64,000 nt of DNA from contig NZ_JAAGPD010000008.1 of the NCBI RefSeq assembly GCF_017104565.1, positions 186,001 through 250,000 of the forward strand, given 5' to 3'. Below are positions 18,220-26,599 of the stretch, piece after piece; position 1 is the stretch's first letter; every line of letters starts with the position of its first letter. The notes beneath the pieces were generated by a model. The model worked only from the letters and a program-made list of their open reading frames with translations, did not search any database and had not been told where the DNA came from. The DNA comes from Paraburkholderia sp. Tr-20389. GTDB taxonomy: Bacteria; Pseudomonadota; Gammaproteobacteria; Burkholderiales; Burkholderiaceae. Made by a program: the position numbers and the translations under genes.

Positions 18220-18891
18220 TTAGCGCTGCATTGCAGTGTCTTGCCGGCGCTCGATGATATGGACCAGCCGCGCGATAGGCAAAGACAGCGCAAAATAGAT
18301 GAACGCGACCACCGTGTAGGTCTCGAGCGGCCGGTACGCCTCCGTTGCGAGACTCTTGCCAACGTACATCAGGTCCGCGACAGCGACGATCGCGACAAGC
18401 GCACTTTGCTGTAGCGTGCCGATGCCGTTCGTCATCATCACGGGCATCGCACTGCGCAGCGCTTGCGGAAGTACTACGTAGATAGTGCGCTGCCATGATT
18501 TCAGCCCGAGCGCGACACATGCGTCCAGATGCTCCTTCGGCACGGCCTGCACGCCGGCGCGATAGGCTTCCGCATTGAACGCGGTCAGGTTCAGGCCAAG
18601 CGCCAGTACACCTAGCGTGATGGGATCGATAAACACGTCGACCATCATCGGGATGCAGTAGAAGAACCAGACGATCTGCAAAAGTTGCGGCGTGCAGCGG
18701 AAGAACTCAATGAAGAGTTGCGCAGGCCAGCGCAGGAATGCCGAACGGCTCATGACGACTAGGCACAGGAGGAAGCCGAGCACAACGCCCATCGCATTCG
18801 CCGCAACAGCGAGCTCCAGCGTCACACGCAGTCCCTCAAGGAGTTTCCCGGCACTGCCCGCGAGGAAGTCGAAGTCGAAGTGATAGTTCAT
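18220..18891 (-). CDS. Amino acid ABC transporter permease (polar amino acid type)
   Basis: The 223-residue permease shows the family segments 'EFFRCTPQLLQIVWFFY' and the coupling loop 'DACVALGLKSWQRTIYVVLP'. ATG 18891 lies 10 bases after the ATPase stop at 18902, so the genes are tightly packed. The frame is open upstream to 19053, but that part overlaps the ATPase. It is a partner of the adjacent permease (17544-18209) in a His/Glu/Gln/Arg/opine-type importer. Confidence 0.93.
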   Translation of the reverse strand: MNYHFDFDFLAGSAGKLLEGLRVTLELAVAANAMGVVLGFLLCLVVMSRSAFLRWPAQLFIEFFRCTPQLLQIVWFFYCIPMMVDVFIDPITLGVLALGLNLTAFNAEAYRAGVQAVPKEHLDACVALGLKSWQRTIYVVLPQALRSAMPVMMTNGIGTLQQSALVAIVAVADLMYVGKSLATEAYRPLETYTVVAFIYFALSLPIARLVHIIERRQDTAMQR

Positions 18892-18901
18892 GGTTTCGAC
18901 C

Positions 18902-19735
18902 TCACTCAAGGTGAAGAACTTTCTGCAGAAAATCGCGTGTCCGGGTTTCCTTCGGGCATTTGAACATTTCCGCGGGCGCGCCTTCTTCCACGACGTTACC
19001 GTCGGCACAGAAAACGACGCGCGTAGCGATATCACGGGCGAAATGCATATCATGCGTGACGATCATCATCGCCATTTTTTGCTCGGCAAGCTGAAGCATC
19101 ACGTTTTGCACTTCGACGACCATTTCCGGATCGAGTGCCGAAGTGACCTCGTCGAAGAGCATAAGCTTCGGTTCCAGCATCAATGCTCGAGCAATGGCGA
19201 CGCGCTGCTTCTGCCCGCCCGAGAGTTGGCTCGGATACGCGTGCAGCTTGCTTTCAAGTCCAAGACGCGCCAAATACATCCTCGCGCGCTCCGTCGCTTC
19301 CGTCCGGGAAAGGCCCCCCACCTTCACAGGCGCGAGGATCAGGTTGCTGAGCACGGACAGATGCGGAAATAGCGTGTAGTGCTGGAACACCATCCCGATC
19401 TGCTTCTGCAGTTTCAGGTCGATCTTGCGTGCTCTGGCCGAGTCGGTGCCGTGAATGTACGGCTTGCCGAGAAAGCCGATCTCTCCGCCCTGGATGCTTT
19501 CCAGGCCCATCATGACGCGAAGCAGCGTGCTTTTGCCGCTGCCACTCGGGCCGATAATGACCAGACGGTCGTCGGCGCGCATATCGAGACTCATACGGTT
19601 CATCACAACAAGTTTTTCACCGTACGATTTATAAACGTCACGCAACCTGACAAAGTGGGAAGGCGCCGTGCCAACTGCCGGGCGATTATCCGGTGCGGTG
19701 TATGACTCAACGATCTTGATCTGAGACGATAACAT
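18902..19735 (-). CDS. Amino acid ABC transporter ATP-binding protein
   Basis: The 277-residue ATPase has Walker A 'GPSGSGKST' near residue 63, Q-loop 'GMVFQHYTLFPH', signature '[15 protein letters not shown]', Walker B 'LMLFDEVTSALDPE' and the H-loop 'VTHDMHFA'. Walker B is followed by 'VTSALD' instead of the usual 'PTSALD', a small oddity. A roughly 33-residue N-terminal extension precedes the ABC domain. ATG 19735 follows GGGAGA. It energises the permease pair downstream. Confidence 0.93.
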   Translation of the reverse strand: MLSSQIKIVESYTAPDNRPAVGTAPSHFVRLRDVYKSYGEKLVVMNRMSLDMRADDRLVIIGPSGSGKSTLLRVMMGLESIQGGEIGFLGKPYIHGTDSARARKIDLKLQKQIGMVFQHYTLFPHLSVLSNLILAPVKVGGLSRTEATERARMYLARLGLESKLHAYPSQLSGGQKQRVAIARALMLEPKLMLFDEVTSALDPEMVVEVQNVMLQLAEQKMAMMIVTHDMHFARDIATRVVFCADGNVVEEGAPAEMFKCPKETRTRDFLQKVLHLE

Positions 19736-19877
19736 CAACGTTTCTCCCGCGACGCGCGTGGGGAGCGCGCTCAAGGTTGCAATGCCCTGCCCGGATGCCG
19801 GCGACTTCCCAGTCGCTGAAGCGGACCGGGCAGGAGATGGCGCTAGCTTCCGCCACCTCTCCACACGCTGTAATGGC

Positions 19878-20714
19878 CTACTTGCTCTGTGCAAGTACCG
19901 CTTTAACCGAGGTGTCGATCAGGCGATCGACGTTGCCGGATTTGACCTGCTGATTGATGTAATTGTTGAGGACGTCGAGATCGGCTGCCGAAATATCTTT
20001 GTGGACACCAAAACAGATCTGTTGCTGTGCAAGCGGCGGATTAGGACGAAAGACGACCGCCCAATCTGGATGTGCCGTCGTCAGGAGCATGTTGGTCGAG
20101 ACGTCATCCGCCACCATGTCGGCACGTTTCGACATCAGCGCAAGACGCGTTTCATCCACACCGGGCAAACGCAGAATCTGCGACTGTTTCAGCACCCCCG
20201 AGATGGCCTTGTCCTGAGCGGTCCCCGACATTACCGCCACTGTAAATCCCGGCTTGTCGAAATCAGAATAGGTGTGAATGTCCTTCGGCACCTTCGGGTT
20301 GTTTTTGTTGTAGACGAGCGTCACATTGTATGGAGTGACAGCGGTCGAAAACGAAATGGCTTTCCGGCGTTCCAGAGTGTCGTTGAGAGCCAGAGACAGA
20401 TCCCACTTGTCGGACTGCAATCCCGCGACAATGTTGTCCCAGTTCGTATCGACGAACTCGACCTTTACCTTCAGCACCTTCTCGCCGAAATTCCGACACA
20501 ACTCGGAAAAGGCTCCACTGTATTCACCGGTACTCGGATTTCGCATGACATACGGCGGGGAAACCGCGGCGCCGCAGCGCAAGACACCCGCCTTCTTGAC
20601 GCTCTGCCATGTATTGGCATCCTGAGCGTTAGCAGATGTTGCGGCAACAAGAAGCGAACCTGATACAGCAACACATACAAGCGCATTACGAACCAGCTCA
20701 GTCATCCGAATCAT
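19878..20714 (-). CDS. Amino acid ABC transporter substrate-binding protein
   Basis: The 278-residue periplasmic protein (SBP_bac_3 family) has a signal peptide ending in 'SANA' about residue 29, then 'GVLRCGAAVSPPYVMRNPST', 'WDLSLALNDTLERRKAISFS' and 'VAVMSGTAQDKAI', the typical lobes of polar amino-acid binding proteins. ATG 20714 is preceded by GAGG; the frame runs to 20843. It is the first gene of the minus-strand operon that continues through the ATPase, permeases, racemases, FAD enzyme and AroE-like gene. Its promoter carries the shared operator at 20893-20919. Confidence 0.93.
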   Translation of the reverse strand: MIRMTELVRNALVCVAVSGSLLVAATSANAQDANTWQSVKKAGVLRCGAAVSPPYVMRNPSTGEYSGAFSELCRNFGEKVLKVKVEFVDTNWDNIVAGLQSDKWDLSLALNDTLERRKAISFSTAVTPYNVTLVYNKNNPKVPKDIHTYSDFDKPGFTVAVMSGTAQDKAISGVLKQSQILRLPGVDETRLALMSKRADMVADDVSTNMLLTTAHPDWAVVFRPNPPLAQQQICFGVHKDISAADLDVLNNYINQQVKSGNVDRLIDTSVKAVLAQSK

Positions 20715-20892
20715 CTTGAACCTCACACTGTTACCTAATTCCGGTTGATAAAAATCGGCGTCCAGATCGCCGTGCTGTTCGTGTGGCGTCGTCCCCGCCA
20801 GGAATGCGTAACACCTGGTTTCCTGTTCGCCTCCAAGTGGCACACGATCTCAACTTTGTCGAGAAATTTCCGTCGACTCGTTGTACGGCATC

Positions 20893-20919
20893 TTGTCGAT
20901 CTAATGCCGACAATGTCAA
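20893..20919 (-). promoter_or_regulatory. Operator/promoter element of the ABC-racemase operon
   Basis: Read on the minus strand, TTGACA is followed directly by TTGTCG, nine bases and CGACAA. Its first 16 and last 7 bases are identical to the element at 12001-12027; only four central bases differ. It lies about 180 bases upstream of the binding-protein start. This is the strongest evidence that the GntR protein controls this operon. Confidence 0.75.
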
Positions 20920-21056
20920 CGCAAAAATAAATGATCGGTGACGTCGTGTCTCGACGTATCGCCCGTGTACAAGGGAGTTCGAGCAATTCCAGGGGTAAAC
21001 GTCAGGTAGCCAGGACAACCCATTTTCTTGACATGATGCACGTTGAAATGCAACGA

Positions 21057-21077
21057 TTGTCGACATTAGGTCGTCCT
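21057..21077 (+). promoter_or_regulatory. Partial copy of the shared operator before the tautomerase gene
   Basis: TTGTCG (21057-21062) followed by ACATTAGGTCG matches the left arm and centre of the element at 20893-20913 (16 of 21 positions), but the right arm is degraded to CGTCCT. A TTGACA box lies at 21028-21033. It could be a weaker site of the same regulator. Confidence 0.45.
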
Positions 21078-21205
21078 ATTGCCGGAGAGACGGATGGTGT
21101 GACCGTTCCGTACGGTTGCAGCTAGCTGCTTGCGACAATCGAACGGCCCTATGCCGCAGCGGTGCCTGTTAAAGATCACCCACGAGTTCAGCAGGAGAAG
21201 ACTCA

Positions 21206-21409
21206 ATGCCAATTATTCGACTCGAAATGCTTTCGGGAAGAACCCCCGAGCAGAAAGTTGCACTGGCCGAAGCCCTCACGAGGGAAACGGCTCGTATTGC
21301 CGAATGCGCGCCAAAAGACGTGCAGATCGTATTCGCCGAGGTCGCGCCAACCAACTGGGCCGTCGGCGGCCGTATCGTCGGAAACGGTGTCGCACAGTCG
21401 ACGTCGTGA
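21206..21409 (+). CDS. 4-oxalocrotonate tautomerase family protein
   Basis: The 67-residue product is the size of a classic 4-OT subunit. It begins Met-Pro-Ile, so removal of Met would expose the catalytic Pro1, and it contains 'EALTRETARIAECAPKDVQIV' and the 'NWAVGG' segment near residue 50, as in the family. Such enzymes tautomerise or hydrate keto acids. AGGAG precedes the start. An SDR gene follows after 89 bases, and a degenerate copy of the GntR operator lies upstream, linking it to the same catabolic island. Confidence 0.9.
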   Translation: MPIIRLEMLSGRTPEQKVALAEALTRETARIAECAPKDVQIVFAEVAPTNWAVGGRIVGNGVAQSTS

Positions 21410-21498
21410 AAGAACATCATTGACGGAATCCCCTCGTCCGCGTGGACGTATTTGTTCTGACGTGGGCAAGTTGACAAGACTTGATCAGGACCGGATGA

Positions 21499-22248
21499 AT
21501 GGACGAAAGAACCGTACTAGTCACTGGTGCCTCGTCGGGCATTGGTGCTGCGACTGCCTTACGACTTGCGGGCGCTTACCAGGGCCTTGTCCTGCACGCC
21601 CGGAAATCGCGCGATCAGTTGGAGAAAGTTGCCGCTGCCGTAGCTTCGACAGGGTGTAGGGTCGTTACAGTATTGGGCGATCTGTCGGACGAAAGGCTTC
21701 CCGACCGGTTGATCGGTGCAGCACGAGAGGAATTCGGCCGACTCGATGCGATCGTCGCAAACGCTGGATTTCCGGTGATGAAGAGCTTCGATGAGGGGAG
21801 CTTTGCTGACCTCGACTACGCGTTCAAGGGAAACGTGTACAGCTTCTTCGCGCTTGCGCGAACCGCCGCACCGCTGCTTGTGCAATCACCGGCCGGACGC
21901 ATGGTCGCAGTTGGAAGCATCAATGCTCACGTCTTTCGCACCGACCTTTTCCAGGCTCCGCTGTCGGCAGCATCCAAAGGTGCGCTTGAAACGGCCGTGC
22001 GGAGTCTCGCCCTGTATTTTGGCGGCAGTGGCGTCACGATCAACTGTGTTGTGCCGGGGTTTGTGCACAAAGATCCCGGCACGGATCACAGGCTCACAGA
22101 CGAACAGATGGCCGAGACTGCTGCACGGATTCCGCTGCAGCGGCTGGGACAGCCGACGGAGATTGCAGCGGCTATCGAGTTCCTCCTGTCCCGCGATGCC
22201 GGCTACATCACAGGTCAATCACTCCATGTCAACGGCGGCCTCATCTAA
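21499..22248 (+). CDS. SDR family protein with Tyr-to-Ser change at the catalytic site
   Basis: The 249-residue protein has the short-chain dehydrogenase fold: 'TGASSGIG' (9-16), 'NAG' (88-90), Ser140 in 'AVGSINA' and Lys160. At the catalytic Tyr position of YxxxK the sequence reads 'SAASK', so Tyr is Ser156. The codons are clear (tcg gca gca tcc aaa), so this is not an obvious frame error. The C-terminal 'GQSLHVNGG' is typical. It may be inactive as a classical dehydrogenase or use another base. AGGA lies before ATG 21499. It is co-directional with the tautomerase gene. Confidence 0.88.
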   Translation: MDERTVLVTGASSGIGAATALRLAGAYQGLVLHARKSRDQLEKVAAAVASTGCRVVTVLGDLSDERLPDRLIGAAREEFGRLDAIVANAGFPVMKSFDEGSFADLDYAFKGNVYSFFALARTAAPLLVQSPAGRMVAVGSINAHVFRTDLFQAPLSAASKGALETAVRSLALYFGGSGVTINCVVPGFVHKDPGTDHRLTDEQMAETAARIPLQRLGQPTEIAAAIEFLLSRDAGYITGQSLHVNGGLI

Positions 22249-23079
22249 GATCTCAAGTCAGATTGGAATCACATAGAACGCAATCGACAGTTCTGCTGCG
22301 CGGGATGTTCTAAACATGATCGGTCAGCCATATGTTCCCATCCCGATTCGACGCGAGCGTCGGCGTCGTTATAGATTGACACGCAATTCTGTCTCTATCA
22401 CGATGGGTTCCCCGCCATTAGATATCCTTTCTTTTGAAATCGGCTCTACCTTTAGATTCAGTCGGAGATAGCGATGCAGTCATATGCCTGGAACAAATTC
22501 ATCCGTCGTTACGCTGAAATGTGGATACCGGGAACTATCCTGCGGATATTAAGAACCAGTCGAATGATTTCGGCAAAACTGGTCGTCATCGCTGACGAGA
22601 CGCCCCCCGGGCGGCGCCCGTTCCTACCTCAGCGGCCTGACTGTGATGACGTGACGTTTGTCGAAACCTGGGCGTATCGCTGCCCACGACACTGATAAGC
22701 TTGTTGTCCGGCGCAACATCCCATTACACGAAGAAAGCCGTAGCTTGAATTCTCTTTCTCCGTGGGATCTAGCGTCGAGCAAGTCGCTATTGCAATAGAT
22801 GCTGCGTCCGTCATGCGAATACGCGCAGCCAAACTGAATGATCGACAGGCGCTGCATTCTGGCGCGCAACCTCGTCCATCCGCACAATCGCATTCCTCTA
22901 TGTCCGCCGATGACTAACGGACGGCAAGTTCGCCGTCTGATATCGCGCGTGAAAAAAATCCCGTACCGTGGGTATGTGACGGTACGGGATGAAACGGGCA
23001 TCATCCCGTGGAGATCCAGCTGTGAGTGAAAGATCGCGTCGTCTGGCGATGTATCACGCCGTACGGTTAATACTCGGAC
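22249..23079. other. 830-base region without a convincing gene
   Basis: Between the SDR stop and the porin stop I find only short open frames. The best has an ATG at 22474 behind GGAGATAG and encodes 73 residues of no family I know. Base composition looks less GC-rich than the flanks. The right part contains the porin terminator (22952-22990). Confidence 0.6.
22952..22990 (-). terminator. Rho-independent terminator of the porin gene
   Basis: On the minus strand a perfect 12-bp stem (22990-22979 with 22969-22958, 9-base loop) is followed at once by a run of T (A-run 22952-22958 on the plus strand). It lies about 90 bases past the porin stop. Confidence 0.9.
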
Positions 23080-24213
23080 TTAGAACTTGTGCCTTAAGCC
23101 AACCGTGATGAGCGCCTGCTTGTTCGACCCCGAATCGACATCGTTCGAGCCGATCACCGCCTGAGCTGCGCCCGCACCGTTCTGGCCGCTGGCAAGTGCG
23201 TAAGCGGCAACACCGTACACATCCGTCCGCTTGCTCAGGAAATAGTCCACACCAATCGAAAATTGATTCTGCTTGGCGGACGAATCGCCTGACGACTTCA
23301 AATAGTCGTAGCCGGCCTGTGTCAGCAGCGCAGGCGTAATCTGCCACACTGCATACACTTCGCCATTGTGATATTTCTCCGCCTTCGTGAATGTCGAACT
23401 CGCGTCGGGGTTGTATTGCGAGAAGCTGTAGTAGCCACCCAACGTCACACTTCCCAGCACATAGTTGCCGCCGGCGCGTGCAATATTGATTGAGCGCGAC
23501 GAGGCGTACGCATTGTTGACCGAACTGTTGAACAGCGAGTCTGCGGATGTCGTCCCGCGAGTCGAAAGCGACGTGTTGCCGTTGTCGATATGCAGATAGC
23601 CCGCAGCCAGTGAGAGCGCACCGTTGCTGTATGACGCCGCGCCGCTGTACGTTTGGCCCGAGCCAACCGAACCTGCAACGCCACCGAACGAGTACATCGC
23701 CTCCAGTTGCAGGCCTGACCAGTTTGGACTGGCCCATTTCACGGCGTTGTTAAAACGGACGCTGTTATCCGCGTTGTCGATGTCACCGGGGCTCGTGAAA
23801 AAGCCGCCGAGCCAGTTGTCGCCCTGAATGGGCTGCACGAGGTCGACCACAGGGTCGTACTGGCGGCCCAGCGTCACGGTGCCCCAGCCGTTACCGGTCA
23901 GCCCGACATACGCCTGACGGCCGAACATGCGGCTGCCCTGACCCAGCTTGCCATTGGTCGAATTGAATCCGTTCTCGATCTGGAAAATTGCCCTCAGTCC
24001 ACCGCCAAGGTCTTCGCTACCTTTGAGACCAAAACGGGATCCCGATTCGGAACCGCTCGTCATCAAGACCTGCGTGGAGTGGCCACCGCTGTTATGGATG
24101 TACATCAGGCCCGTGTCGACGACGCCGTACAGGGTGACCGTATTCTGAGCATGCGCCTGATATGCGAGGCAGGTCACTGTCAAAGCGATTCCTGTTTTTA
24201 CAACTTTCTTCAT
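23080..24213 (-). CDS. Gram-negative porin (Burkholderia OmpC-like trimeric type)
   Basis: The 377-residue outer-membrane protein has a signal peptide 'MKKVVKTGIALTVTCLAYQ' ending 'AHA' at about residue 22, then 'NTVTLYGVVDTGL', 'SRFGLKGSEDLGGGLRAIFQ' and the C-terminal 'LITVGLRHKF' with terminal Phe, the barrel assembly signal. ATG 24213 is preceded by GGAG; longer in-frame extension to 24348 is not needed. An AT-rich stretch around 24221-24260 probably holds the promoter. It sits after the CoA-transferase/ABC operon and may supply outer-membrane passage for its substrate. Confidence 0.95.
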   Translation of the reverse strand: MKKVVKTGIALTVTCLAYQAHAQNTVTLYGVVDTGLMYIHNSGGHSTQVLMTSGSESGSRFGLKGSEDLGGGLRAIFQIENGFNSTNGKLGQGSRMFGRQAYVGLTGNGWGTVTLGRQYDPVVDLVQPIQGDNWLGGFFTSPGDIDNADNSVRFNNAVKWASPNWSGLQLEAMYSFGGVAGSVGSGQTYSGAASYSNGALSLAAGYLHIDNGNTSLSTRGTTSADSLFNSSVNNAYASSRSINIARAGGNYVLGSVTLGGYYSFSQYNPDASSTFTKAEKYHNGEVYAVWQITPALLTQAGYDYLKSSGDSSAKQNQFSIGVDYFLSKRTDVYGVAAYALASGQNGAGAAQAVIGSNDVDSGSNKQALITVGLRHKF

Positions 24214-24395
24214 TGTTTTCTCCAAACATTCATATGTAATACTATTTATATGTTGCAACCTATCGCAGATGCAGATAGTCAACTTCGTGTCTGGTTGAAA
24301 TTGCACTACCTTGCGTAAGGCAGCGCACTCGAAGCCCTCAAGTGTCAAGCCTGTATAGTTGTGTAACCACCATGCGCCGAGTCATCCGCGCAGAG

Positions 24396-24833
24396 TCATT
24401 CTTCAGCATTCACCCATTTGAGAATGTGCTGGGCAACGGCTGCAAGACATCCATCCGACGTGGTGATCTTTACATCAGCGGTTGACCGGAGACGATAGCG
24501 ATCAATGCTCGTGACTTCGTAATGTACCGCGATCGTTTCTCCAATCCTGACGCCCTGCAAAAATCGGATACGGTCGTATCCAAGGGATACCGCGACCTTG
24601 CCGTTCCAGTTGCGGAAACGCTCGGATGCCATGGTCGAGCACGCGGACATGTAGCCCACCAGCAGGCCTCCGTGTGCAATGCGCCCGCCGTATCGGGACC
24701 GTTTCATCTGTTCTTCATCGACGTGGTTGGGTGATAGATCGCCCGTGATTCCCGCGAACAGATAGACATCCGATTCGGAAATCGTCTTGCGGAATTCGAA
24801 GCGCTCGCCGGCGCTAACCGGGAAATCGACCAT
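24396..24833 (-). CDS. MaoC-like hot-dog dehydratase/hydratase
   Basis: The 145-residue product has the MaoC/(R)-specific enoyl-CoA hydratase motif: 'GDLSPNHVDEEQM' (catalytic Asp and His near residues 32 and 37) and 'RIAHGGLLVGYMS'. I chose ATG 24833; an in-frame TTG at 24866 would add 11 residues. It is the last gene of the operon that begins with the CoA-transferase at 30284. With a crotonase-type hydratase in the same operon, it would add or remove water on a CoA thioester with R-stereochemistry. The substrate is unknown. Confidence 0.88.
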   Translation of the reverse strand: MVDFPVSAGERFEFRKTISESDVYLFAGITGDLSPNHVDEEQMKRSRYGGRIAHGGLLVGYMSACSTMASERFRNWNGKVAVSLGYDRIRFLQGVRIGETIAVHYEVTSIDRYRLRSTADVKITTSDGCLAAVAQHILKWVNAEE

Positions 24834-24914
24834 CGCGTGTCCGTGGAGAAAGCTGAAAACAGCCAAGGGCCAACCAAGGCCCGGAGGCGTTGCGCCAGAC
24901 CATATAGCGGCCGC

Positions 24915-25652
24915 TCAGTGCGCGAGAATTTGCGCAAGAAACGCCTGTGTGCGCGGGTGACTCGGCGCGCTGAAAAACTCCTTCGGCGGGCTGCTTTCGA
25001 TGATCTGACCTCCGTCCATGAACAGAACGCGATGCGCTACCGATTTGGCGAAGCCCATTTCATGGGTGACGCAAATCATCGTGATGCCGTCGTCAGCGAG
25101 TCCGATCATCGTGTCCAGTACTTCCTTGACCATTTCCGGGTCGAGCGCCGACGTCGGCTCATCGAAAAGCATGATCTTCGGGTCCATGCACAGCGCACGC
25201 GCAATCGCGACACGTTGCTGCTGACCGCCGGAGAGTTGTGCAGGGTACTTGTGCGCCTGGTCAGCTACTTTCACACGCGACAGATACCTCATCGCCCGTT
25301 CTTTCGCCTCGCTAGCTTTGACCTTCTGCACGCGCCGGGGCGCGAGCATACAGTTCTCGAGCACCGTCAGATGCGGAAACAGGTTGAACTGCTGGAAAAC
25401 CATGCCCACGTCGTTCCGGACTTTCTCCGCACCCTTTCCGTGCGTGCCGAGTTCGACGCCGTTGACCATGATCTTGCCGCCCTGTGTCTTTTCAAGGTAG
25501 TTGATGCACCGGATCAGGGTTGACTTCCCCGATCCGGACGGTCCGCAGAGCACCAGGTGTTCGCCGCGCTTTACCGTCAGATTCACTCCCTTGAGGATAT
25601 GCGCTTTGTCATACCATTTCTCCACGCCTACCATTTGGATTACGTCATCCAT
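24915..25652 (-). CDS. Amino acid ABC transporter ATP-binding protein
   Basis: The 245-residue ATPase is close to GlnQ/HisP types: Walker A 'GPSGSGKST', '[18 protein letters not shown]', signature '[15 protein letters not shown]', Walker B '[14 protein letters not shown]' and 'VTHEMGFA'. ATG 25652 follows CGGAGA; the frame is open to 25691. It serves the permeases at 26600-27926 and the binding protein at 25701-26537. Confidence 0.95.
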   Translation of the reverse strand: MDDVIQMVGVEKWYDKAHILKGVNLTVKRGEHLVLCGPSGSGKSTLIRCINYLEKTQGGKIMVNGVELGTHGKGAEKVRNDVGMVFQQFNLFPHLTVLENCMLAPRRVQKVKASEAKERAMRYLSRVKVADQAHKYPAQLSGGQQQRVAIARALCMDPKIMLFDEPTSALDPEMVKEVLDTMIGLADDGITMICVTHEMGFAKSVAHRVLFMDGGQIIESSPPKEFFSAPSHPRTQAFLAQILAH

Positions 25653-25700
25653 GATGTCTCCGGAACCAAGAAAAACAGAATCGCCAAACAAGTATTGGGT

Positions 25701-26537
25701 TCAGTTAGATGCCATCGGAATGTTGGGCAGCGACTTCGGCAACGACGGCTTCTCGACGCCAAACCACTTCTTGTACAGCGTGTTCCAGCTGCCATCCTTT
25801 TCGGATTTGTCCAGATACGTATTGATCCAGACCGCGAGATCCTTATCGGAAGGTCGCACGGCAATGCCAAGGAACTCCTGACTGAGTACGATCTTCTGTT
25901 CGTACTGGTTGGGCGCGGCCTTGTTCAAGACCGGAAAATAGTGGCTGTAGCCCGAAAGCACCTGAGCCTGCCCAGAGAGCAGCGCCTGAATTGCCGACGA
26001 ATCGTCGTCATAGCGCCGGATCGTCGCGGTCTTCGGCGCCACCTCTGAAATCGCCTTGTCCATCGAACTGGCGCGTGCGACGGCAATGCTTTGACCGGAC
26101 AGATCATTGACTGCGGAGATCTTGTCGTCCTTTTTCGCATACAGCGACGCGTTGATGACGGCATACGGCTCCGTGTACTGCACGACCTTGGCCCGGTCCG
26201 GATACATACCCAGGACGCAAATCAGCGCGTCGACCTTGCCCGTCAGAAGCAGCGGAATGCGGTTGGCCGCAGTCACGGGCACGAACTCGGCCGTGAGGCC
26301 CAGTTTCTTGGCCATGTCGCGGGCCAGTTCGATGTCGTAGCCGTCATTGTTGCCACTGCTATTGATGAAGCCAAACGGATTCTGGTCGGTGACGATGCCA
26401 AAGACCATTTTCCCTTTCGACTTCAACGTGTCGATCTCGCCAGCATGTACGGCCGCGAGCGGCAACATGACGCCGGCAAGAGCAGCACACAGTGCCTTGA
26501 TGCATTTACGGCGGTCTACCTTCAATGAGCTCTTCAT
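25701..26537 (-). CDS. Amino acid ABC transporter substrate-binding protein
   Basis: The 278-residue periplasmic SBP_bac_3 protein has a signal peptide ending 'AVHA' near residue 32, then 'KMVFGIVTDQNPFGFINSSG', 'GYDIELARDMAKKLGL' and 'ALICVLGMYPDRAKVVQYTEPY'. It ends 'WNTLYKKWFG', as in Glu/Gln-type binding proteins. ATG 26537 follows GGGGAA. It is encoded between the permeases and the ATPase of the same importer. The ligand is probably a small carboxylated compound that is then activated with CoA. Confidence 0.94.
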   Translation of the reverse strand: MKSSLKVDRRKCIKALCAALAGVMLPLAAVHAGEIDTLKSKGKMVFGIVTDQNPFGFINSSGNNDGYDIELARDMAKKLGLTAEFVPVTAANRIPLLLTGKVDALICVLGMYPDRAKVVQYTEPYAVINASLYAKKDDKISAVNDLSGQSIAVARASSMDKAISEVAPKTATIRRYDDDSSAIQALLSGQAQVLSGYSHYFPVLNKAAPNQYEQKIVLSQEFLGIAVRPSDKDLAVWINTYLDKSEKDGSWNTLYKKWFGVEKPSLPKSLPNIPMASN

Positions 26538-26599
26538 TTCGCGTTCCCCAATCTGCCTTCGCGGCATGTAAAGTCAATAACAGTTAAAACAACAGTGAT

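Larger units (their letters stand above)
20715..21205. other. Divergent intergenic regulatory region
   Basis: This 491-base region separates the ABC/racemase operon (leftward) from the tautomerase/SDR genes (rightward). It holds the operator/-35 element at 20893-20919, a consensus TTGACA at 21028-21033 on the plus strand and a weaker operator copy at 21057-21077. I see no convincing gene in it. Confidence 0.7.

Noticed and set aside
13954-20714. A complete trans-4-hydroxyproline catabolic operon
   Set aside because: The epimerase, FAD dehydrogenase and importer fit, but no DapA-like deaminase or ketoglutarate-semialdehyde dehydrogenase is present; an AroE-like gene and a second racemase are present instead.
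22474-22695. A possible 73-residue gene with a fair ribosome site
   Set aside because: No recognisable family or signal, and no support from neighbours. Kept only as part of the intergenic description.
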